DNA of 64,000 nt from Archegozetes longisetosus (lineage: Eukaryota > Arthropoda > Arachnida > Sarcoptiformes > Trhypochthoniidae): NCBI GenBank assembly GCA_018873245.2, contig JAEMBT020000007.1, positions 10,685,129-10,749,128 on the forward strand. Direction: 5' to 3'. A program made the position numbers and the translations under genes. Below, piece by piece: positions 12,001 through 27,000 of this stretch (the stretch's first letter is position 1; each line of letters starts with the position of its first letter). The notes under the pieces were generated by a model, which was given only the letters and a program-made list of their open reading frames with translations, was not told where the DNA came from and searched no databases.

Positions 12001-15000
12001 CTTTATAAAATTCATAAAAGCCTTGGAGAAGAAGTAGTGCTTAAAATGCATAGAGCTTTGAATGAGATGTCATTTTTTAAATTGTTGAGCTGCAATTCAG
12101 TTATAATTTAAAATTCTCTCCAAAGTTAGGCTTATTTTGAAAAATGTTTTCATGAAAATCTTTTCTATGGTTGCAGTTATTTTATGGAACATTTTGATTG
12201 ATCTTTCAACAAAATTAATACTTCTATAACTTAGTACTTCAGATAATTAATGGCCACGTTCGATTGCTAAAACAAATGGCTGATTAAGTTTTGTTGAACT
12301 TTTAGTTGGAGTTGTATGCTTACTATTATTTGGAGGAATTTGGAACAACCTTTCAATGATTAAAAGTTACATCAGAGAAATAAGAGAAAATGGAAACTAA
12401 ACGATCGTTCCTTCCATCCTCTAACTTGAAAATTAGAAATAAAAAGGCAAACAAGTCTTTCAATCTATCCCCAATTATGTTTGTCATTCGTATGGCATTA
12501 TAGCTGAAAAGTGAGTATAAATCGATAATTGATAAAGTGGTCATTTAAGTTAAGAAGCATGAGATCCTCCTCGAAAATGGTGTTTTTTCGAGGAGGATCT
12601 CATGCTTCTTAACTTAAATGTGTTTGATGCAAAGATATTGGTTGCTATAGAAACTGGTGTTTGAGCTACGTTAGCAAGCTAAGTTAGTTACACACTTCTG
12701 ACTGAACAATTCAATCACTCATTTTGTTGGCTAACGTGTAAAAGTTTTTTTTTCTGAGGGAGCAGTCACATTAATGCCTGTCAAAAAACTGATATTGAGA
12801 TTTGTTTAGCTTAGTTATACACTCAACAGAACATACTTACAGAATATACTTATAGAACGTACCCAAAGAATCAACAGCTGGTTGGCATATATTCAACTTT
12901 AGCTACAAAGATCTCATGCATTAAATTAAACTATTATAACATACTTTTGTACTGATGTCTTGAAAATATCGATCTCTGCAATGAAGGATAAGCTAAAAGG
13001 TTTGGTGAAGGCAAAATCAATATTATCTAGATTTGAAGCTCTCATTAGTTGTTTAGACTGAAGTTCATTATTTAAATTTGTTTGTCAATGCGATCAATCG
13101 AGTGTTGGATAGAGAGCTGCTGAAAAAGTTTTCGACTAATTAAATATTCTGTTCTGGAATAAGCTGAAACAGAAGTTTTCCAATGACTGCCAATGAAATT
13201 AAGTCTATTAAATCGATACTCTTTTAGGATGCATCAATCATTTTGTTATGAGTGCAAGTTTGTTACAAGTGATACACTTTTTCTAATACTTTCATAATAT
13301 GAAAATAAGAGTTTTTACTCTTTGATGGATTTTAGATGAAGCTTTTATGATTTTGTTCAGTTCTAAAACTCTATCTTATAAATAAAACAATCTTTTTCCA
13401 ACCAATACAATAGTGACTATTCCTAAATTGAGCTATTTTTGCAACTTATTAATCAATAGTTACGAAATGCCCAATTCTTTCACCATTTCATAACTTATGG
13501 ATTATCAGAAAAACATTAAGATTATATCTTTTGCTACGTTAAATCCTTTCTACACCTCTCTATCACGTTATTATTAAACTTTTGTTGCATTTTGATAAAT
13601 GTATTTCTTATCTTTTGGTTGGGTTTATAAATCAAAGTCATAATAGAAGCACAACTTTGAAAGTGGAATAACATAATACAACAAATCTGACAGCAACACA
13701 ACTCATCAGTAGTACAGTTTAAATATGAATGAAGTAAAAGTCAATCATTAATAGATAAACCAGTGATCGTTTGTTTTTCTGTTAAGACAAAATCATTTAT
13801 ATTCCACACAAGCTCAATTGACGCATTGCTCATATTTTTGTCATTCAATATGTGTCTTTTTTTTGTTTTCTCAGATTTTCAATTTGTTTCAAACTGAAAA
13901 TAAGTAAAAATAGTTTTCAATTTGAAAGTGTTTGAAAGTGCGTGTTTGACCATAAATACTGTTAAGAAGTGATGATAAGAGATATTTTAGATTTTGGTAT
14001 AAGTTCATATGTCTATACATAGAAGAGTATAGTTTTGTTCGGTTGAATCAACTCTAAAAGACTCATCGAAGCAAATAATGGCAAAAGGATTTTCTCTTAT
14101 TCTCGTATTCATACTCATGTATTTTAAAGCTATAATTGTGTTTCAGTTCTGCTATTTTTATCAATTTTGCTTTTCTTTTTCATATAGTCTTTACGTTGAC
14201 TTTGCGTTATAATAAACTTTTCTAATCCTTAACTTTTAAGAGTAATTCAATGTTTTCTAGATTTTTAAATTATATTTTCAAGTTTTTGATTAAGCTAATG
14301 CTGTTTGAGCTTAAAAGCCATTTGTCACTAATAGCAGAAACTGCATTAGGTCAGATTGAAAAACATTTTTTATCAAACTGAAATAATAACTATAAAAGCG
14401 ATTATTAAGAGATTATTGTTGAAAACTTTACAAAAATCACATTAAATATCTAATGCACGAGTTTATTATTTTAGAAACTTTTCAGAAATTGAAAGATGTA
14501 TTTGATTGATATCTGTGCCACTAAATTGTCACATAAGGCTATTTTAGGAGAAAAGTTTAAATGCCATCACAAAGCCTTTTAAATAGCCATAAAGTAAAAA
14601 GAAAAACAATTTATAGTGGATGTAGGATTTGGCCATAAATAAGGCAACACAATGTTCAAAATGATCTGATATGACGCGCGACAAAACAATTGAAGGAAAT
14701 ATTCCTTTAGTATGTTGTATAAAATGCCTGTATTAAACTGTTGTTCATTATTTATTTATTATTGCTTTATTAAATGTCTGATCGTTTTCAAAGCGTTTCT
14801 TAATTGTTTTTCTATATGAGCGCTTTCCAAACCACGGCCCGATACATCAAACTTCTAGCCCGATGGCAGATTCGATAAATATTGAGATAAACTCTTTGCG
14901 CGAACAACTATCATGGGAAAAAATTCTATAATAGGATTTGTGGTATATTCGTTCAATATTTTGTTTGTTAAAATATCATAATCAGTTGAGAGATGATTCA

Positions 15001-18000
15001 ATCTTAATCAAAAATTGAAGCCTTTTGTTGTGCTAATCTTCAATGTCTAATCTAATAAATTTGTAGCTTGTTTTTCACATAATTTTTCCAGTGTAAATCT
15101 TGATCAGTCAATTATTCGATCTGGATCCGGAGGAAGAGCTAAACTTAAACGTGGTCCATAACTATATCCATTGAGTAGAAAGTGACCCGCTTGGTGAAAG
15201 AGTATCAGGTATTATACTAGAAAAAGTGTACATCATATTACAGTAATGAAAAGGTTTATTTATGAAACATAAGGAAAGTAAGAAAGTTTTACTCTCTAAG
15301 AATAAAAGTTTAAGATTCCTATAGAAATACTGCATAAATAAATAATTATGAGAGACATATAGACTCGTTAATAGAAGTTTACAGTTGAATGCTGTCATAA
15401 GTGTATTTTGAAAACAATTTGATAAGTAAATATCTAGAATTGTCTAGAAATAGTGAAATAATAAAAGCTTAATAAACGCAATAATCATGCTATTTATCTT
15501 TTTGCTTCGTTTGTTACGCTTTATCCCGAGGTTACGCTTTTGGCTCATTTATGTCGCAAATCTAAAGCTCAGATATGATCCATTTATTGAAAGTCGTTGA
15601 TTCTGTGTATTGACTCAGTGCATCTCTTCTCTGACGAACTCTTTTAGTAACTTAAGTCGAGTTACACTGAGACATCGATTTTCGATTTACATGTTTTTCT
15701 TTTTTACTCAGGATCAAAACTTTGATCTAACACTACATTAATAGCATTTTACTTGAAAAACATTTCTGTAGTTCAGTTATTAAATTATTCTAATGATTAA
15801 TTGAATGTTATTATTCTTTGTCTTATGACTTCATTTTGAACGCTCAACATTTGTATTCTTTTCAGGCATACTATTATTCTGAAATGGATATTAAAATTAG
15901 GCACTCAACTGACATTTCTGTTTAACATATTGTATTTCAAAGAGAATTTTTTTCTATTTATAATGGTTTACAGTGTTGTTGCATTTTATTAAAGCAAAAT
16001 GTATAGAGAATCTATAGAGAATCATGCATACCATGTACTGGACATTGCTGTATATCAAGCCTGTTATTATTCCTTTGAGATCGTATTACAGAACTGAATG
16101 AAATTTATTACATGAATACATTTGAAACACTAACTACTCTTTGCTTATTTTATTCGTTTTCCCTTTGCGTCAAATTGAAATTTCTCGGGAATATGCCTAA
16201 TAAATCATTATTGCGGCCCAGTCTTATGTTTAGGAAATGTTAGCAAACATTTTATGCTCTTCAACCAAATTTCATCATATTTTATAGCTTTTCAGTCAGT
16301 AATTTATTGCTTTTTCACTAGAGAAACTTAAATTTACAGAATCGCGTTAGTAAAACTTATTACAAAAAACATGAATAATAATTTCAATATTTCATCTATT
16401 AAATGAACCTGTCTCAAGCTCTGAACAATTTGATTATTGAATTTCTAGAATTATGTAGAAGAATATATTCAGTCGACTTAAATTAGGATAAATGTTTCGA
16501 TAATTTTCATTTAACCCGAATATTGCAAATTCAGTCATTTTTATCTAATTGTATGATGCATTAAAACAGTTCACAGCAAACTTTTGCAATTGAAAAAATT
16601 GTTTTTATTCTAAGCTGTACTTTTCTTAACAGTCTTAAGAATCGGAACAAATATTTTGGTAGAACGAAATTTCAAAATGGTTGCAGCATTTGTGTTCCTT
16701 CATAACATGTTATGACTTGAAATGTGAAGTAATTTAGATTAAAGTAGAGGTAATCTTACAATATTTGCATTGAAGTTAAGATACTTTGTCGAAAAAGTGT
16801 TTCACTGAAAAATGTTGCTTATGGTCTAAAAAGCTTAGTCATTAATGGTCTTTATATTTAGATTATATAAAAGTCGATGGTGTGTACTTAAGGAAAAATA
16901 TTTTTCTAAAAACACGTTTAATTTCACACAGCTCTTAGTGGTAGGAATTAGATCCATGCGTCTCATCTCTGCGGGTGCAAAGCAATAACCACCAGCTCTG
17001 GTGGATGCCTACAGAGTAGTTTTGCAAAATTAAGAGATATAGTCGTCCAATAAAAACAGTTAAAGTATCTACTTTCGGCTCAGAATAGCCAGCTTAATAA
17101 AATTCAGATTATTTTTGTTGAACAATTGCTATAACTTGGAAATTTGTTCTTTAGATCAGTGTGAATGTTGTTCTAATTTTCATTTTCCTTATTGATATTT
17201 ATTCTCAGCCTAAAATACGGAGAAATTACATTGTTTGGTGATATACTGTATAAGTGCAGCGGTGCAGTATAAGCCTATTAAGATACAAGTCAAACTCAAT
17301 TATATCCTAAGATAGCCTTTAAAGTTAGTTTAAATTGAATAAAACACGTGAAATAACATCTTTATCTATTAACTTAAAGAAGATTAGATAGACTTACTGT
17401 CAATCGTGTTCTACTTTATAATCTTTGCGAATGACTGGTCTGTTGCTTTAGAAGCACTTCAAACACTATTATCATTGAAAGTGACATTTTTGTTAGAAAA
17501 TAAAACATTCTGTGAAGTGATAAATGATTTAACCATCTCTTACGTCCTAAACATCTAATAGGAAAACAAGTTTCACTTTTAGTTTGTCGTTTTATTCAAT
17601 TATTCTATTAAATTGAGATGTTTGGTAGCAGCAGATAATAAAAGATTGGGTAAAGAATTGAGAAATCATTGCAATATTTTTACAGACTCTTAAGTTCTAT
17701 TTATGGCAATCTGTAAGCTTCCCAAACGTTTCTATTTAAGAATCTGTTGTTAACTTGAAGCTACAGAAAATGGACAGTTTTCTGTCCAGAATGTAATACC
17801 TTATGAGGTGACGATAACGATTTGAAAAAATCAATATTTTTTCAAATCAAATTTCAATTTTCTTTCGATTGAAAAGAGAGAACTGCAAATAGTCGAATCA
17901 CTAAAGAACTGATTCTCAAGCTCAATCAATTTAATAGCTGGCACATACTTAATATATTTTTCAAATTTTTAATTGTGTAGACTATTGAACTTGCAGCTAA

Positions 18001-21000
18001 AAAGCGTTCATCAAATTTCTTCATCGAATGGAAGTAAAATAAATTTGAAACTATATACTACTGAGAGACTATCTGACACTAGAATCTATGAAAGTGATCT
18101 TTAGGGGCTTTTTGTTCAGTTACTAGAGTTAAATTTTAAGAATCCGTGTTGTAAGTGATCAAAACTGCATTAAAACTATTATGTGCCACAAAGTAATCTT
18201 TTTTTCGCACTTACAATAAATTGTGATATTTTATATGTCAGAAAGAATTTAGCTCAGTTCAAACACATGACAGGGTTGCGAACAAAATACTACACATTGT
18301 GTACACTCGTGCGTTGTGTTTATACAATAATAGCGATCAGAATTGAGCCAAACTCTCAATTTGTAGAGGTAAAAGCTTCTTAGAAGTATCTTTTAGCACT
18401 TAAAAATTTAAAACATTTGTTACTGTTTTACTGCTCCTTAGTTGTTGTTTTTCTTGTTATTGTCAATAGAAAAGCTCAATAATATACATTACGAATGGTG
18501 TATATATAGAAAAACGTTATTCTATGGGATAAAATCACTAAAACTGTTTCAGTAAGAATAAGAACGCATCTGTTGGCCGGCAATGTTATTGGATGGTCAA
18601 TAAGGTTACTCATATTTTCAATACTCATCCTTGTATTTACTCGAAATGCTACAAAGCAGACATTGATCACGTTTATAAATACATGTTGTTATAAGGTTGT
18701 GCGAGGCACACATTTTATTGTACTGTCACTACTACCAGACTTTTATGCCTCACACTATTCTTCATCGCATTTCTAAATATAGATAAGCAAATCGAAGATA
18801 GGTTTACTTCTTAAGCTTTTCCTCAAAGGCTGATACGATTTGTTGACCAACTTGTGAACCGATAGCTTTATTGCATTGTAGGCTCAATTCTCATTATATA
18901 CGTCTCTTCTAAGGCAATACTTGATGTTAAGTTGGAAAGGATCACAATATAGGACTTAATTCATTTAATTGAATTTATTTAAACATAGACCTAATCCTCA
19001 AACAAGAGTGATAGACTTGTATTACTAATGAAGTTTCGATTGTCGAGACTACTATCGTCGCTCACTACAACATATTTCAATTGATATCATTTGATGGTCT
19101 CAGCTTATTTTTCAATACACTGCATTAGATTATCTCGTTTTAAATCTTCATTTCTGAAAAATGTTCGTATTTATTTCAAATCATTTTATTTAATGAAAGC
19201 AAATTAATTATTGTCAAAACAATAAATAAGTTACTCAGTCGGATATACGGAGACTTTTTAATCTGGCTCAACAAAGGGAAAAGCATGGGATTAAGGGATT
19301 AAAATCACGGAATATACAGATTCAGCGAGAAATTTCAAATGGGCACTCATGCATTGACACACTAAATGAATTTATGAAGATATTTTTAAAATGATATTGC
19401 AAATTTATTGACATATAATTATAAAAATGGGCAGAGTAATCATTTACATTGAACCTTTAAAGTATTTTATTCAATTACTACTATTGTTATTTGAGTAAAT
19501 TCAATGTAGAATAAAGTTTTTGAATTGACATTTTGAGCTATTTTGAGTAAACTATAGGTTTCAAACTCATTTACTTATTGAAAATAAATCGTTGGGCGGT
19601 CATAAAAGGCAACCAATTAGAACATCTTCATTAAATTTACTGCAGTTCCTACCTATCAATGAGAATTAGTAAAAATTGCGTTTTTGGTCCCGTTTAAAAG
19701 TTTGAAGTATGTTCATTTTGTTCTTATATGTTGCCGACTAATTGAAAATGTTTTTATTTTCGAAGCTTTCGTTAAACTATGAGTTTGTCGGAATATACGT
19801 GATATGAAATTTTATCAGTTTGTCGTTTGTTTCTATAAGAGATGAAATCTAATTTGGAACAGTCATTATTTTATTCTTCCATCGCTTCCATTGACTTATT
19901 CCCATGTGTTGAACTAATGTGAAGTTTACTATATTTATCGATTTTTAGTTTTGATCAAATACTAGTATTTATCAATTTTTATTTTGAAATACATAGCTCA
20001 AAATTTTGTTCTCAAAATTTTTGATATAAACACGGTTTGTTAAAATTGATTTCCAAAAATATGTCCAATAAGAAATTGCAGACACGATATTAAAAAATGG
20101 TTGTGTATTCTGTAAACTCTAAATCGATTGGTTGCCTACTCATCTTATCTAATGTTTTATATAAATTTAACAATTGGCTACTTTTCTCTAAGTCAAGTAC
20201 AAACTCTAGAGAAAGGCGTTAAACTAGAATAAAAATCTAAATTCCTCAATACTATAACTATAATTCAATAAAGAGAATAAAATAGAAAATATTTGGAAAT
20301 AATAAGCATTTTCTAAACTTTACTACAATGTCGTGCCAAATCATCACTATCTAAAGATGAATGTCTTGCTTAAGATTTTGTGACAATATTTGATAAAAAA
20401 TAATCAAAACTGCAATAAGACTGAACTGTGATTTAGTAGAAAATATTTATTGACTCTGACGAGCAGTCATTGTTTGTTGAGGTCTAAACGATAATAAAAC
20501 TTTAATGAATGTGAAGAATTCATTTTAAATTTGAGAAGATAGATTCTGGCTTCCAATCAAAAGGCTTCTATCTATCTATAGTATAAGTTTTACTCAAAGC
20601 TTCTAAAACTAATGATATTGTGGTACTTTTCGAGTAACTGTAAAATTAGATTTTCATTTCTTTGGGCTATAAGAGAACAAATAAAGTAAAATAAAAATCT
20701 AAGACTTGAAACTTTTTTTTTGACATTAACTTTTTTATTACTTAGTTTGACATTAAGTTTTATGACTACAAACATGATTTACACAAATTAGAGAAGACTT
20801 TCAACAAATACGAGCTCTGATAGCAATGAAGATTCTGAACATCTTCTATCTATATGTAGTCTCTTGTTTACACCAAATTCCATATTCTGCTATTTTACAG
20901 TTTCTTAAACTTTTTCAGTCAATAGAATCGTGATTTTAGTTTGAAATGCAAAAACAATCTGATTATAACACTTTTGTGCATTGCATCCAAATGTTGCATT

Positions 21001-24000
21001 TCAAAACGTAGATAACTCAATTCAAGCTTCAAATTTTTAAACGTTTAGAAAAATAAAACTCTTATGTGAGAAATTTTCAAAACATTTCTGCTTGAGAATT
21101 GAGAGAGACTGCACTAGCAGATACGAGTTGCGAAATAGGACATCTCCAGAGTGAAATTTTTCGGCGACCGCCGGACATTTTTGTTGTGCCAAATCTCCGG
21201 AGAGAACAAAAATTTATCCGAAAAAAGTATCAACGATTCTAAATATAAAGTTTTATTGCACCGAAATTTCTAGTGATAGCCGATCTTTTAGGGAGACTGA
21301 AAGCCGAAAATTTTGAAATATTCATTGCGTGCTTAAATATAAATATTTATGATCCACTTAAAGTTCAAGAAATTTTTCAGAACTTCATTCTCGAAAAATG
21401 ATGGTATCTGAGGATTTTACCAATTATTTAAGATTAATATAGGATTAATTTGAAAAAGCGATTTCTCTCAGCTTGATTCAAATTTGTAGATTTTTTTCGA
21501 ATAAAGGGTCGAAAAATTATTAAAGTTTTTTTACTCGATCGATGTCGATTTTGGGCAACGATGACCTCCTGACTTTATCAGTGTTTAGCACCAAAAAATC
21601 TGATCTCTGGCGAATCAAAAAGTTTCTAAAATGAAGAGAAAAGTACCTTTTTCTATGAATGATTACATCTCCGTTTTATGTTTACATGAATAGTCGATGC
21701 AATTTAAGCGTCCATTTTGGGTGAGAAAGCTTTGAATTTATGATAAATGATGATAAACGATATTTATTCTAACTTTAAGTGACTGCTCATATTTTTCATG
21801 CATTACAATATTGATGAATTGCTGTACATTCGATCATTCATGCGGAACATGATTTGATGGTTTTGCTTAGATTAAAGCAAATGCCCATTTGCTCAAATGG
21901 TTATGTTTGTCAAATTAGTCTAGTTTTATGCACACTTTCAATATTTCTTATTAGCATTCTATACAATATAAGCTAAAGTAACAAAAACTCAATATTTCTG
22001 CAAACATGACTGAAAATAAAGTGATTTTACTGTAGATTACTTCAAAATGAAGATTCAACTCAATATGTGAAGAGTGTAAGCTCTGAAAAGTTTAGTGCTT
22101 CAAACAATCGATATTTTTATTTGTTTTCGCATATATGTGTGTTGATATTGAAGCCTATTTACTCTATTCGGTGACTTGTCTTTTAAAATATATAAATAAA
22201 TATTGAAACGTCATTCACAAATTTCACAGACGTTGCTTTTTCAATGATTTTCGGAGTGCCTCTACTTTAGACTCAATATAGGCTCTATGCATATACTCTT
22301 CTTTAATTCAATCATATTGAGATTCGCGGCACAAAAACAATTTAAGTAATAAAGACGAGTAAAAATTTATGATAACCGATCAATCTTTTTCAGCTTAGAT
22401 GTCACGAAAAGATCTTTTTAACTGAGCACTCATGAGTCAATCAAATGCTGTTATAGTTTGAATCATGAGAAGAAAGTGAAAAAATTTGATAATTATCACG
22501 TAAATTAGTTGTCACAACGACTTAAATAAATTTTCAAACTATGCAATTCACAAAAGAGTCACATAAATGAATGGAAATTAGTAAAGAAAAAACTATTGAC
22601 ACAAAATTATCCAAACAGTTTGTAGTTGAAAATCCAAGTGAGTCCACGGTTAGTATTTGCCTGCAATTATTAGCCTTTTTTATCAAATGTCTTTAAGTTT
22701 TTGTGCTCAAGTGATTTTCCTTACTTCAAAAAATTTCATTTAATTCCTTTGTAATTTACTTTAGAGCTAAGTTCAAGTGCCAATTAAGCCGACTCTGAAT
22801 GCAATGAATAAATTTATTCTAAAAAATAAAAGCGTAAATCTTACTTTTCAATCAGCCTCGCTCTAATCAAGTGCAGTGCCGTAATCGGAATATCAAGTGA
22901 TTCGCAAGAATTCAATATTTCATTTAAACAATGTTAAATTTTCATTGTTTATACAGTTTATAAGCCAATTAATTACGGAGTAAATATAATTATGAGATAA
23001 ATTTCAAGATTTTTCTCGATAAACACCTTGATTTTACAGCGTTAAAAAATGTTTAGTGGAGTCCGGGTCCCCTGTATCCCAAATCTGACTACTCGATCTT
23101 ATTTGTATTAGAATACTTGTTTGACTTATAGTGTCTAATTATTTCCAAGATTTAAAACAAGCGGTTTAAAGTTTTCTACTAATGTTAGGAAAATTGTTAA
23201 ATGGTTTTTTAAAAAGTTCAAATTAAGCTCTTTTCGATATAATAATTTTTACTAAATTGAATATAAAAGTTCAGTAATTATAGTGTTGTAGTCTAGAAGC
23301 AAAGTGTTTCCTGCTTATAAAATAAGATCATATGATTATAAATTTACAAACGAAGTCAGATATGTTTTGGAGATAATATTTTAACTTGACTTCTCTTGCA
23401 AATAATATGTGACAGAGAGAGGCACTCAACAGATTTGGCAGTAAGAAGATATCTGGTTCAGAGCAATATATAAACTTTACCGAGTGCTTTAACGTCCAGT
23501 TAACTGTGAGAAATGCCTAATTTTGGGCAGTAATACTTCGTTTCTACTGTTAAATAAGTTCAATTAAGTACGTTTCCTTCAACTATTTTGTCCAGTATTT
23601 CATTTTAACTTATTTTCCTGAGTAAGTCTATTCTGAACAATAAGAAAGTGGAAGAAAAATGGCCACATTGCAAACTATTAAGCTTTGTTCTGCAGAAGCA
23701 ATAATCATAATTGACTTTAAGTTTGTGCATTTTATAAATGTTGAATTATAATTGAGTTAAATTGTGGACCATTTAACTTAAAGAAAACCAGAATACACTG
23801 CAATCTATTCAATCTAAATTCTCCCGATATGTTAGAATAACTATAAAAATAATGTAAAGCTATTCGATAGTAATCTTCCAGTTTTTAATATATAAATCTT
23901 AAGTACTTTTAAAATAATTATTGTTTACTCAAAATAAATAACTTTAAACTTTGTTTCCACCATATATTAGAGTAGCAATCACGGTTTTGACTAAAATTTA

Positions 24001-27000
24001 GATCTACTTTCAATCTATTCATATGATAATAGTTGGAAATACAATCAATATTTGCATCCTAAAATTACGACTATAAGTGAAGATAATATCAGCCATTTCT
24101 TTACTGTAATTGGGTTTCACCGAATGAAGGAAATAAAAGCTTATCTGAATTTAGTGTAGAAAGTGGTTCAGAAATCCTTATGGTTATTCGGACTTTTTGC
24201 TGCATAATTGAGAACGAGATATGATCTCTATTGAAAAAGAAAATAAGTTTCTTATTAGTTGATTTTTTCATTTGAAAGGATTGAATGCTCTTCGCCCAAA
24301 AATAGAGTACTTTAGAAAACTTTTGTACTGCTTTTAAGTGCAACTTCTCAAAGTAAAAGCCATTCTAATAATTGGATTACACTCTTGAGTCATAGGCCAA
24401 TTTTAATGCTACCTTTCATCAATCAAGATAACAAATCTTTGAGATTCTAGAAACCATCAGTTTATCACCATAATTTGTGAACAAATTATTTCTCAAGTTT
24501 TGAAAACGCATTATTAATTTGAATAAAATTCGTTTAATTAGTAATTAGAGTGATTTGAAAAATTTCGTTTTATCTAAATAACGATTTCTAAAGTCTATTT
24601 CATTTATTTAAAGTTTACTGAAATCTATTTTCAAAATATGTAATGAAAAATGACTCTGAGTTAAAGGTTATATCGAAACAATCTAATTCATTGGTCAATG
24701 ATATGGAAAGAATTTGATCATAACCTAGAAAGTTATCTCTAATTAAGTGAACACTTCTATAGTAACTTGGACTCAGTATGAAAGTAGTTGCCTCAAAGTA
24801 ATTTAAACTATTTGTCTAATCAACGATATATGGCATTTGAAGTAATAAATGCATTAATAATAATAGATTTCTTCTCGAATTAAGGTAGAGATGAACTAAT
24901 TTTATACAAATGACAGCAGTAATGATCAAATACTTAAAGAATTAGAAAATTGCACAATATTCTCAATATTTTTCAATATTCTTCAATAAAGTATAATTAC
25001 CTTTAAAATTTTTTGAATACGTAGTCCAGTTACTAAAATATGTCTATTTTTAGTCTCAGAGTAAAGAAGATTCTCTCCATCCTATACTTTAAGAAATATA
25101 TATATATTTATAGCTCTGAGGGCAAGAAAAGAAGTTCAAAATTCAAAGACAACTTTTGTGCTTATTTTGAATTATAGTCGACGAAAACGCATCTTCAAAA
25201 CGTTGTAAACGATAAAGTGTATGAAAAATTCTTTGTAAGATAAAAAATGTCTTCCTCTGAACGCTTCAATTGCGATTGTGACTGTGGCTTAGAAATGATA
25301 GTAAGAAGTTATTGTTATTATTATGGTATAACTATTACTACTATTATAGAAAGTCTTCTTTTTATCTTATAAGTAATTATAGAGGCAAAACCATTTTATA
25401 CTAGTCTTACAACTCATTCATCGATATCTTTATTACCACTCACTCTATTTAGGTGATCACTCTTTACACTCCTTTTCATTCTTTCTTTACTTCTATTTTC
25501 TGGTTTAATAAATTCTTCAGTTATGGACTTATTGTGTGACTATTAGTGCATTTAATACGTTTCTATAAATATAAGAGAAAATATGGCAGATTTATCAAAG
25601 TGAAAAATTATAACCAATTTTAATAATTTCTAGTTTTCTTAAACGACTCAATTAATCTCACTCTATATAATCTAATTGAGTTGATCACGTTTGGAGAAAA
25701 CTATTACCACTTATGGTGATCGTTATTCTCATAATTCGTAAAATGACTCAATTCGCAAACAACTTTATCGATTAGATGAAAGAGATGACCGAATTTTGAG
25801 CACTTCTTCAATAAATAATTGAAGACAATGTATTTACTTTATAACGAACTTTTACAGTAATCGAGTTGAAGAGTATATGAATTTTATATGAATGATAAAT
25901 AAAAAAATTTGTCTTCAAGTTTTACCAATGATTTATCGACCGAATAAAACTTAATGTGCGAAAGCCCGTGTTTACTCTCATTTTATGTCTATCGCTAGAA
26001 TTCTGTGTCTGTTTACTCGGTTTAGGAAATTGGATTATAAATAAAATTAATAGTAGATAATGTTTTTTATATTATTCAAAGCCACTTTTATTATTAAAAT
26101 ATCTGTTGTAATCTTTAAAAGTTAAACGAATTGAATGCGGTTATAATAGAAAACAGAAAAATCAGTGGCTAGAGGTAGGAGATTTGTGTTACATCTTTAA
26201 ATGGGTTTATTCAAAGTTTCTCACAAATGTGATATACTTTTAAATAGCATTCTTTATCTATAAAATATTTCTCGATTATTGAAATTTTGACATTATGCAA
26301 ATATTTTCAAAAGGTTATGAATGAAATATAATACGCTTAAAAACATATTTTGCAGAAAGAAAGTACAATTTATTTCACAAGATCGATATGACCAGTATTA
26401 CAAACCTAAGTCTGTCGAGAGATACCGAATAAGAAAATGATAAAGTATTCTTGAAGAAAGTTTAACGAGAAAAAAATTTGGTTCATTGAAATTTGAAACT
26501 AGATAATCGTGAAATACTGTTCATAAAACTTTGTACTTTCATTCAAAACATCTGATTCGATACAACACTATAGACAAAGAGAATTTAGAAAAATTGATCC
26601 ATTATTCAGATACAGATTTGAAATTTCTTGGAAGCAAATATTTGACAGAAAAAATATCTCTTGAGTTCAAATTTAAGAACTGGATAGATTTTTTTCCATT
26701 AGCTGTTGGAGGCCAGAAAATTTCTAAAAAGCAAAGTTTCTAGAATGCACGTCACTTTCGCCATACAATCAATTATAGAAAATGACTCGCAGGCAGAAAC
26801 ACAAAAATAAAAGGCTAATCATTAGATTGAATACTGTTTGCTGTAAGCTGAACAACTTTCTTAACTGTTTTGTGGGGGCTTATTAGTTACATTTGATGAT
26901 TCATTTATACTTGTTACTTTATTCATTCATTCCATCTCGAAATTACCTGAAAGAGTTACTTAAATTGCCTCGAAGTTATCTGTTTGTCGACATGAGATAA

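Noticed and set aside
9802..15195. Shared 13-mer GAAAGTGACCCGC near 9812 and near 15179, as if two copies of a repeat
   Set aside because: Similarity does not extend beyond the 13-mer, and many shared 13-mers are expected by chance in 64 kb.
15162..15398. Minus-strand 78-codon frame in intron 2
   Set aside because: Chance-length frame without motifs; no splice or promoter support.
16989..17004. Palindrome CCACCAGCTCTGGTGG in intron 2, considered as a regulatory site or part of a tRNA
   Set aside because: An isolated palindrome with no repeated partner, no recognised factor and no tRNA structure around it.
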